A stretch of DNA of 64,000 nt, taken from the NCBI GenBank assembly GCA_020724465.1, contig DYGX01000008.1, positions 1 to 64,000 of the forward strand, read 5' to 3'. Both the position numbers and the translations under genes were made by a program. Position 1 is the stretch's first letter. Each line of letters opens with the position of its first letter. Origin of the DNA: Thermoflexus sp. (GTDB lineage Bacteria > Chloroflexota > Anaerolineae > Aggregatilineales > Aggregatilineaceae). Shown piece after piece: positions 37,014 through 44,900 of the stretch. Below the pieces are notes generated by a model. That model was given only the letters and a program-made list of their open reading frames with translations. It searched no databases and was not told where the DNA came from.

Positions 37014-37772
37014 TCACGCAATCTCAACACGCACGGCGTCTTCGCCGTAAATATCCTTGAAGCGCTTGTCGTCGATCTCGGCCGGATCGCCGTCGAACTC
37101 CATGCGCCCGTCTTTGAGCGCGATGATCCGGTCGGCGTAGGTGCGGGCCAGGCTCAGAAAGTGCAGGCTGCACAGAATGGTGATGCCGTCCTCGCGGTTA
37201 AGCTGCTCCAGGTACTTCATCACCGAATGCGAGGTGGCGGGGTCCAGGCTGGCGACCGGCTCGTCAGCCAGCATCAGCTCCGGCTCTTGCATCAGGGCGC
37301 GGGCGATCCCGACGCGCTGCTGCTGCCCGCCCGAAAGCTGGTCGGCGCGGATGTACGCTTTCTCGCGGATGCCGACGCGCTCCAGCTTTTCCAGCGCCTT
37401 GAGCTTGTCCTCGCGCGAGAAGTGGTTGATCAGGCTCCACATCGGATTGGTATATCCCAGACGCCCGGCCAGCACGTTGGTGATGACCGGGGCGCGCCGC
37501 ACAAGGTTGAACTGCTGGAAGATCATGCCGATGCGGCGCCGGATCAGGCGCAGTTCTTCGTCGGTCGCGGCGGTGATATCGATGCCATTCCAGATGATGC
37601 GCCCATCAGTTGGCTCGATCAGACGGTTGATGCAGCGCAGCAGCGTCGATTTGCCCGACCCGCTCAGACCGATGATGACCAGAAACTGGCCGTCAGGCAC
37701 TTCAAAACTGACATCTTTGAGCGCGTGCACGCCGTTGTCGTAGATTTTGGTGAGGTGTTCGATTTTCAGCAT
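37014..37772 (-). CDS. phnC: PhnC-type ABC transporter ATP-binding protein
   Basis: A 252-residue ATPase: Walker A in GLSGSGKST, Q-loop region, signature LSGGQQQR, and Walker B LMLADEPVASLD. The C-terminal EIDDKRFKDIYGEDA is typical of PhnC. It energises uptake of phosphonate or a related oxyanion with the permease and binding protein on either side. No C-P lyase genes are present in the window, so the cargo could be a phosphonate, phosphite or other anion. Confidence 0.86.
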   Translation of the reverse strand: MLKIEHLTKIYDNGVHALKDVSFEVPDGQFLVIIGLSGSGKSTLLRCINRLIEPTDGRIIWNGIDITAATDEELRLIRRRIGMIFQQFNLVRRAPVITNVLAGRLGYTNPMWSLINHFSREDKLKALEKLERVGIREKAYIRADQLSGGQQQRVGIARALMQEPELMLADEPVASLDPATSHSVMKYLEQLNREDGITILCSLHFLSLARTYADRIIALKDGRMEFDGDPAEIDDKRFKDIYGEDAVRVEIA

Positions 37773-37853
37773 TCACTACTCCGCAGGTACGAATCGGGCA
37801 GAGGAGTCGCCCCGCTCTGCCCGTCGTTCACCCTATCCTTTCCGAAAAACTGC

Positions 37854-38888
37854 CTAGCCGCCCAGGATGTCCTCTTCCGAGCGACCCAGGAACTCGATCT
37901 GCTTGCGCACCGGGTCGTACGCCTGATCGTCGATGGGTTCGATGCCGGTCCAGTTATAGGCTTCGCCCAAGGCGGACGCGTTCCAGCGCTCGGTATCCTG
38001 CGACAGCTCCTGCAGGGCCTGGACGATCAGCTCGCGCAGCTCGGGCGGGAACTGGGGGCCAAAGCTCAGGGTGTCGTTCGGGATGGGGGTGGTCAGCGCC
38101 AGGATGCGAACCTTCTCGACAATGTCGGGGGCGGTCTGCGCGGCGGTCTGGCGGGCGTCCATCACGCGCACATCGCCGACATACAGATGCCCCTGCTCGT
38201 TCACGTAGCTCTCATCAACCGTCAGATCGTAAGGTTCGGGCAGGTCCTTGTAGCTCCATGGGGCATGGCCTTCGGGCATCAGCGGCGGGCTGAAGTAGAC
38301 TGTTCCGAAGTCCACTTCGCCGTTATAGACGGCCAGTACAGTCTGGTTGTGGCCGCCGGTCTGGACTTCCGCGCCAGGCGTGATGCCGGCCTCGTTGAAT
38401 TCCACCGCCGGGACGATATAGCCCGAGGTCGAGCCGGGGTCGCCATAGCCCCAGGTCTTGCCGTTCAGGTCGCCAAAGGTGTAGATGTCGCTGTCGCGGC
38501 GGACAATGTACTCAGCCCAATAGACTGGCCAGCCAAAGCGCACGGCTGCTGCTGCCACTTCCACGCCGCAGCGGTTGTTGGCGATGACATACCCCGCCGC
38601 CGGGATGAAGCCCATGGTACGGTCGGGCGCGGCGCACATCGCCTCGATTGTCGCGGCGTACGAGGTCGGCACAAAGACCTCAAACGTCAGTCCGGTAGCC
38701 TCGTTGAGCGCCTCGGCCAACACCTGGCCGCCTTCGATAATCGTCTGCGCTTCGCCCGACGGCACAAAGTAGACCTCAATCGGGTTCTCCGGGCTGCCCA
38801 GATCCCCCTGAGCAGTCGCATTCGGCGCGGCAGGCAGCGCCGCCAGCGCCATCGCCACCATCACCAACAGAGCGAAGAATTTCTTCAT
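37854..38888 (-). CDS. phnD: PhnD-type periplasmic binding protein
   Basis: A 344-residue secreted binding protein. Residues 1-27 are a signal peptide ending NATAQ. Then come IEVYFVPSGEAQ and TGLTFEVFVPTSYAATIEAM, the standard PhnD opening. It binds the anion outside the membrane and hands it to the PhnE-type permease. GAGGAGAAGG precedes the ATG. First gene of the three-gene transporter operon. Confidence 0.85.
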   Translation of the reverse strand: MKKFFALLVMVAMALAALPAAPNATAQGDLGSPENPIEVYFVPSGEAQTIIEGGQVLAEALNEATGLTFEVFVPTSYAATIEAMCAAPDRTMGFIPAAGYVIANNRCGVEVAAAAVRFGWPVYWAEYIVRRDSDIYTFGDLNGKTWGYGDPGSTSGYIVPAVEFNEAGITPGAEVQTGGHNQTVLAVYNGEVDFGTVYFSPPLMPEGHAPWSYKDLPEPYDLTVDESYVNEQGHLYVGDVRVMDARQTAAQTAPDIVEKVRILALTTPIPNDTLSFGPQFPPELRELIVQALQELSQDTERWNASALGEAYNWTGIEPIDDQAYDPVRKQIEFLGRSEEDILGG

Positions 38889-38996
38889 TGCTGAGCCTTC
38901 TCCTCATCAAAACTAAAACAGGGCAGGACTAAAGCGACATGCGAGCGTAGACCACTGCTCACAGTGTAGCCGAGGCCCAACGGTCGCGCAACCACA

Positions 38997-39090
38997 AGCG
39001 GCGAAGAACAGCCAAGAACAGCCAAAAGCAGCCAAGAACAGCAAACAACAGCCAGAAGCCGCTTTTTGCTGCCTTTAGCTGCCTTTCGCC
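38997..39090. repeat. decamer repeat array, copy 3
   Basis: Six purine-rich units near CAGCCAAGAA follow each other at 10-bp steps (38997-39058), then about two and a half units of the reverse complement (TTTTTGCTGC, CTTTAGCTGC). The right part runs over the stop codon of the P-loop gene at 39075. The array fills the gap between that gene and phnD. Confidence 0.8.
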
Positions 39091-39821
39091 ATCTTCCGCT
39101 GCCACAGCGTGTCGAGCGTGGCTTCCAGCCGGGCCTCGAAAGCCGGGCCGAGCGTGGTGGTCAGATCGTCGTGGTTGTCGAACACCGCGTAGGGCACGCG
39201 CCGGTCGCGGATGGTGATCGTCTCGGCGTCTGCGGCGGCCAGCTCGTGAAAATCCACCTCGCGGTAGAGCCGCTCCAGCTTCCAGTCGGGCAGGCCGTGC
39301 TCCAGGATACTGTCCGGGCGGTCGGGGTTAAAGCGGCGCCGGTTTTTGCGCAGCGATTCCTCATATGGCACATCGATGTACAGGATCGCGCCCTGGTCCA
39401 GAATGGCGTCGCTGAGGTAGGGATAGGCCGCGCGGTAGCCGCCGTGCTCCGTCCCGCGCGAGAACTCGACCAGGACGGTGTGCGTCGCGTGCAGATCGGG
39501 ATTGTCGCGCAGCAGCTTGGCGTACTCCTGCCCCAGCCGCACAATCAGCACATGCCATAGCTCCGGATAGCGGAAGAAGCCGTCGTCGTCGGTGTGCAGG
39601 CGCGGCAGGTTGAAGCGCCGCTGCAAGATATCGTCTTCCTCGAACCAGGTCCACAACATGGGGAAGTCGTCCACTTCCTTCAGCTCGCCGATGTGATAGC
39701 GCTCGCGGCGCACGTCCGCGTGCAGCGCCTTCAGATAGGCAATCAGCTCGCTCTTGCCGGCGGCGGGCCGCCCGTTGAGAATCAGGATCGGGAAAATATC
39801 AGCACTGGGTTGGGTGTTCAC
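39075..39821 (-). CDS. uncharacterised P-loop kinase-like protein coupled to pncB
   Basis: A 248-residue protein. Walker A is [10 protein letters not shown] near residue 16-25. Later parts include [29 protein letters not shown] and a lid-like basic stretch [15 protein letters not shown], which together look like a nucleoside- or nucleotide-kinase. The GTG start overlaps the stop of nicotinate phosphoribosyltransferase by 4 nt, implying a role in NAD metabolism or nucleotide salvage. I cannot assign a named family. Confidence 0.75.
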   Translation of the reverse strand: MNTQPSADIFPILILNGRPAAGKSELIAYLKALHADVRRERYHIGELKEVDDFPMLWTWFEEDDILQRRFNLPRLHTDDDGFFRYPELWHVLIVRLGQEYAKLLRDNPDLHATHTVLVEFSRGTEHGGYRAAYPYLSDAILDQGAILYIDVPYEESLRKNRRRFNPDRPDSILEHGLPDWKLERLYREVDFHELAAADAETITIRDRRVPYAVFDNHDDLTTTLGPAFEARLEATLDTLWQRKMAKGS

Positions 39822-41374
39822 GCTGGATCTGCCCCCAGGAAGGACCGGATCAGGTCCTGCTTGATCTGCCACAGCTTTTCGGTCAGCGAGACGTGGTAGA
39901 TGTGCGGGTTGATCAGGCGCGTGACGCCGGGGTCGAGCCGGGCCACATCTTCTTCGCGCCGGGCGCGCATCTCCTCGATGGACGGCAGATCGTAGGCCAG
40001 CTTGCCCTCGCGCAGCACCTCGACCAGCAGCGGCTCGATATCCGAGATCTCGTCGCGCCTCAGCGTGCGGCACTTGGTGTGATCCGAGGGATGGCGCAGC
40101 ACCAAGTGCTCTTCCTGGCGCGGGTCCTCGCTGTCGGTGCTCAGCAGGTCGGCGGTCGCCCGCCCGCGCCGGTCGTAGACCCGCCAGACGCGCTTGTGCC
40201 CCGGATTGGGTGTCTTGTCGGCGGACTCGGAGATCTTGATGGCCGGGATCCACCGGTCGTTGTCGCACACGGCGACGAGCTTGTACACGCCGCCCAGCGC
40301 CGGCTCCCCCCAGGATGTGATCAGCCGCGTGCCGACGCCGTAGGCCAGGCGCCCGATCAGGCGATCCGGGTCCACGCCCCAGCGCGGCGCTTCTTCGCGG
40401 ATCTGGGTGAGGATCTGCCAGATCACCAGCTCGTCGAGGTTGTTCGATAGCACGATCGTCGTGTTCGGGAAGCCAGCCTCATCCAGCATCTTGGCCGCCT
40501 GGATGCTGAGATACGCCAGGTCGCCCGAATCCAGCCGGATGCCCACCGGCTCGTAGCCCTTGCGCCGCAGCTCTTCGAAGACGGTGATCGCGTTGGGGAT
40601 GCCGCTTTCCAGCGTGTCGATAGTATCGACCAGCAGCAGCGTGTCGCTGGGATAGACATCGGCGTAGGCGCGGAAGGCTTCCAGCTCGCCCATCCCCAGC
40701 GCCATGAAGACCTGCACCATGCTGTGCGCGTGCGTGCCTTTGGGCGGAAAGCCGAGCACGCGCGAAATGCCAACGTTCGACGTGTAATCCGCCCCGCCGA
40801 TCAGCGCGGCGCGCGCGCCCGCGTTGGCGCCGGTGGACTGCCCGCGCCGCACGCCGAACTCCAGCAAAAGCTGCCCGCGCCCGATCTGGCGCATCCGGGC
40901 GGCTTTGGTCGCGATCAGAGTCTGGTAGTTGATGATGTTGAGCAGCGCGGTTTCCAGCACCTGCGCCATGACCATCGGCCCCTGGATCACGGTCAGGGGC
41001 ACGTTGGGGTGCACGACGCGCCCTTCGGGGATGGCGTGCATGGTGATGCCGTTGAAATCGCCGTTGGCCCGCAGCCACGCCAGGAAATCGTCCCCAAACA
41101 GGCGCTGGCCGCTGCGCCCGGTCTGCCCGCGCAGATACTCGATATCGTCGGTCGTGAAGTGCGCCTCGCGCATCCAGTCGAGCAGCCACTCCAGCCCGGC
41201 GCTGATGCAGTAGCCCGCCTTGTGCGCGCCGTAATCCGGATAGTCACGGAAGAAGTGATCAAACTGGACGTACTTCTCATGCAGCCCATAGCGATAGTAC
41301 AACTGCGCCATGGTGAGCTGGTAGAAGTCCGTGAAGAGAATCCCTTCGGCAATACGTTGTTCGGCCTGGATCAC
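39818..41374 (-). CDS. pncB: nicotinate phosphoribosyltransferase
   Basis: A 518-residue NAPRTase, joining nicotinate and PRPP in NAD salvage. Diagnostic parts are [12 protein letters not shown] at the N-terminus, EFGVRRGQ with the phosphorylated-enzyme region, TSNVGIS, and [13 protein letters not shown]. The C-terminus carries the extended domain of the longer bacterial type. The next gene overlaps by GTGA. Upstream is the repeat-rich gap 41375-41947. Confidence 0.9.
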   Translation of the reverse strand: MIQAEQRIAEGILFTDFYQLTMAQLYYRYGLHEKYVQFDHFFRDYPDYGAHKAGYCISAGLEWLLDWMREAHFTTDDIEYLRGQTGRSGQRLFGDDFLAWLRANGDFNGITMHAIPEGRVVHPNVPLTVIQGPMVMAQVLETALLNIINYQTLIATKAARMRQIGRGQLLLEFGVRRGQSTGANAGARAALIGGADYTSNVGISRVLGFPPKGTHAHSMVQVFMALGMGELEAFRAYADVYPSDTLLLVDTIDTLESGIPNAITVFEELRRKGYEPVGIRLDSGDLAYLSIQAAKMLDEAGFPNTTIVLSNNLDELVIWQILTQIREEAPRWGVDPDRLIGRLAYGVGTRLITSWGEPALGGVYKLVAVCDNDRWIPAIKISESADKTPNPGHKRVWRVYDRRGRATADLLSTDSEDPRQEEHLVLRHPSDHTKCRTLRRDEISDIEPLLVEVLREGKLAYDLPSIEEMRARREEDVARLDPGVTRLINPHIYHVSLTEKLWQIKQDLIRSFLGADPA

Positions 41375-41487
41375 GGTTCAAGTCCTCTCGTTTTTCCAGA
41401 TGCTGCATCCCATTATCGCGCATCTGCGGCGGTTTGGCATCACCCCGGCGGACCAGGGTCAACCGCGCGGGGGTGAGGACATCGTTC

Positions 41488-41613
41488 CCCTCACCCCAAA
41501 CCCCCTCTCCCTCTGGGATTGCATCGCGGGGAGAGGGGCTTTGAGGCGTCGTGTGCTCCCTCTCTCTCCAGTCTATACAGCGTGCGAGGAAGAAGAGGCC
41601 GGGGGTTGAGGGG
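41488..41613. repeat. MITE-like intergenic element, copy 1
   Basis: About 126 bp bounded by CCCCTCACCCCAAACC on the left and GGGGGTTGAGGGG on the right, an imperfect terminal inverted repeat. Inside are CTCTCCCTCT and GGGGAGAGGGGCTTTGAGG, which can also pair. The left flank CATCGTT is shared with copy 3 (62981-63084). No coding capacity. Confidence 0.75.
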
Positions 41614-41624
41614 AGGTTATCAAC

Positions 41625-41645
41625 GGACGCAGCAAGCTCCGCCCT
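41625..41645. repeat. REP-like palindrome, copy 2 (imperfect)
   Basis: GGACGCAGC-AA-GCTCCGCCC followed by TTACAT, an imperfect version of the palindrome at 12265-12284. Confidence 0.5.
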
Positions 41646-41749
41646 TACATGGTGTCTGGGGGCAGGGTTCGGGTGGCAGGCATCCCACGCCACGCGTCGG
41701 GGCCGGGCTTGCGCGGCCCGTTTGCATCCCGCCAGCCACCCACAAGACG

Positions 41750-41767
41750 GGCGCGGCAAGCCGCGCC
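41750..41767. repeat. REP-like palindrome, copy 3
   Basis: GGCGCGGC-AA-GCCGCGCC, a perfect 8-bp inverted repeat with an AA loop, followed by TAT. Same design as the other copies with different stem bases. Confidence 0.55.
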
Positions 41768-41947
41768 TATTGCCGGCGCCGAATCGCCGCGCCGGACGCT
41801 TTGGCCGATAATGAAGGCGGCTGCGCGTACCCACGCGCCGGAACCAACGCCTCCCGGCGCGCGTCTTTGGTGGTAACGGTGGATTTGATACGACTATTTT
41901 AATCCCGGCTTGAGCATAGCTCGGCGCGGGGCCAGGGAGAGAAGCCC

Positions 41948-44900
41948 GTGAACCGGAACTGGATCCGCATCCTCAGCGGCAGTCTGCTCGTCATGACGGC
42001 GTTGCTGGCCCGATCGGGCGCGTCGCGCGCCCAGGACAGCCCCGCCGATCTGCCCCCCCATGTGATCGATATCTTCCCCTTTCCGGGCGAGGAAGTGCCC
42101 GGCGACCAGCCCGTCACCGTGACCTTCGACCAGCCAATGGACCGGGCCAGCGTCGAGGCGGCCTGGGAAACCGACCTCGACGTGCCGGGCGAGTTCGACT
42201 GGTCAGCGGATGATCGGAGCGTGCGGTTTATTCCGCAGGGCGGCTGGCCGCGCGCCTCGCGCATTGCGATCACCATCGGCACGGGCGCGCGGGCGGCGAA
42301 CGGCCTGGCGCTGGAAGAGCCGCACCCGTTCTTTGTGCAAACGGTTGGTTGGCTGGAAGTCGGGACCGTCGTCCCCGCGCCGGGCGCCGAAGGCGTCGCC
42401 GCCGACGCGACCATCACCATCTCGTTCAACCGGCCCGTCGTGCCGCTGGTGGCCACCGATCAACTGGCCGGCCTGCCCGACCCGCTGCGGCTGGATCCGC
42501 CGGTCGAGGGACGCGGCGAGTGGGTCAACACCTCGATCTACGTCTTTACGCCGGGCAAGCCGCTCGCAGGCGGCACCACCTACACCGCGCGCGTCCCCGC
42601 CGGGCTGACCGATGTCACCGGCGCGGCGCTCCAAGACGAGTACACCTGGCAGTTCAGAACGCTGGCGCCGGAAGTGCTGCATGTCTCGCCCTACCAGGGC
42701 GAGAGCGGCGTGCTGCTCGACCGGCCGGTGGCGATCACGTTCAGCCAGCCGATGGACCGCGCCAGCACCGAAGCTGCCTTCCGCCTGAGCACCGGCGGCG
42801 AGCCGGTCGCCGGGCGCTTCTCGTGGACCGACGACGCGACCACGCTGACCTTCACGCCCGCCGACCGTCTCAAGCAGGAAGCGCGCTACGTCATCGAGCT
42901 GGCGCCCACGGCGCGCGCCGCGTCGGGCGAGGCCGGGTTGCGCGAAGGGCTGACGTACACCTTCGGCACCGTGCCCTACCCGCGCATCGAATCAACCACC
43001 CCGGCGAACGGCGAGCGCGACGTCTACCCCGGCGGCGGTGTCAGTTTCCACTTCTCCACATCGATGGACACCGATAGCTTCGAGGGTAAGGTCGAGATCC
43101 TCGATCCGCCCGGCGTCACGTGGGAACCGGTGGTCTACGGCGACCGCGATCTGTTCCTGGACTTCGCCACCCGGCCCGAGACGACCTACACCATTGTCTT
43201 CCGGGCGGGCGCGCAAGACATCTACGGCAACGCGATCTCGACCGACTACACGCTCACCTTCCGCACCGGCATCATCGAGCCGTGGGCCAGCCTGCCCTAC
43301 ACCGGCGGGCGGCTGGCGCTGACCAGCGCCTACCGCGATACCCGCCTGGCGATGCCCGTGCAGGGGCAGCCCGAAGTCGAGTTCGCGCTCTACCGCGTCC
43401 CGACCGACCGGATCGGCGCGCTGCTGAGCGGCTACCTGGACGACACCAGCCCGCTGGGGCGCGACGAGTTCCGTGTGCGGCGCTGGAGCGAGACGCTCGA
43501 CGCCGGGCCGCTGTTCTCCGGCGCGGACGAGGTGTTGCTGGCGGGCAAGGACGGCGGGCGCTTGCCGAGCGGGGTGTACATTCTCCGTGCGCAAATGCGC
43601 AAGCGCGACTATCCGCAGTGGATGGGGCTGGGCGTGGTCAGCGCCAACCTGACGCTCAAGCGCGCGCCGGACGAAGTCACCGTGTGGGTGACGGACCTCA
43701 ACAGCGGCGAGCCGCTCGGCGGGGTAGGCGTCACGCTTTATGCGCAGGACGGGCGCACACTGGGCACCGGCGCGACCGACCCTGACGGCGTGCTGCGCCT
43801 GCCGGCCACCAGCCCCGCCGACTACGAGACCCTGGTCTACGCCGTGGCCGAGAGCGAGGGCGTGTACGGCGTGTGGTCCGCCTGGGGCGGCAGCCGCCCC
43901 GAAGACCTGGCCGGCTATCTGTACACCGACCGCCCGATCTACCGCCCCGGCGAGACGCTTTACTTCCGCGGCGCGGTGCGTCACAAGGAAGATATGACCT
44001 ACAGCCTGCCGCGCGGCGAAACGGTCGACGTGCGCGTGCTGGCGGGCTATAGCGCGGCGCTGCTGTTCGAAGGCGCGCTGCCGCTCAGCCCGTTCGGCAC
44101 GTTCAACGGCGAGATCAACCTGCCGGATGACGTCGAACTGGGCGAAGGCTGGATCGAGGTCAGCTACCAGGGCAAATACATCGCGCAGATCAGGTTCACG
44201 CTGGCCGAGTTCCGCGTGCCGGAGTACAAGGTCGACGTGACGCCGGACGCCGGCGTGCTGATCCAGGGCGAGCCGCTCAGCGCGTCGATCGCGGCCTCGT
44301 ACTACTTCGGCGGGCCGGTCAGCACTGCCCCGCTCACATGGCGCATCTGGGGCGAGCCGGCCTGGTTCGACTACACCGGCCCCGGTCGCTACACCTTCAC
44401 CGACGACACGCAGACGTTCTATGGCCGCGTTGATCTGGCCAGCGCCTCGACGCAAACCGACGCCGCCGGGCGCGTGGTCGCCGAGACGGGCAACACGCGC
44501 GCTCCGGCCATCCACCCGATGGCGATCACGGTCGAAGGCGAAGTGGTGGACGAGTCCGGGCAGTACATCGCCGGGCGCAGCACCGTGCTGGCGCACCCCG
44601 CCGCGGTCTACGTTGGCCAGCGCACCGATCGCTACTTCGGGCAGGCCGGGCGCCCGCTCACCGTCGATCTGATCGCGGTCACGCCGGACAGCGCACCGGT
44701 CGCGGGCCAGCGCATCGACGTGACGGTGATCGAACTGCGCTGGGAGCGCGTGCCCACTGGCCAGGGGTTCGGGCAATACGACTGGAAAATGACCGAGATC
44801 GAGGTGGCAACCGACCGCGTGACCACCGGCGAGGACGGCACCGCGCAGGTCACCTTCACTCCGCCGCAGGCCGGGATGTATCGCGTCCGGGCGGTGGTGC

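Larger units (their letters stand above)
41375..41947. other. repeat-rich intergenic region
   Basis: A 573-bp gap between the divergently transcribed pncB and the alpha-2-macroglobulin gene. It holds a MITE-like element (41488-41613) and two CTACA-type palindromes (41625-41645 and 41750-41767). I see no protein-like frame. An AT-rich stretch just before 41900 may hold the promoter of the rightward gene. Confidence 0.6.

Noticed and set aside
38953-38966. Palindrome CACTG-ctca-CAGTG upstream of phnD as an operator
   Set aside because: Short, single occurrence, no matching regulator gene and no clear promoter around it.
38997-39090. CRISPR-like array
   Set aside because: Units are 10 bp with no spacers of unique sequence and no cas genes.
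41375-41947. Short open frames in the repeat-rich gap
   Set aside because: They run across the repeats in several frames, lack ribosome sites and have no protein-like pattern.
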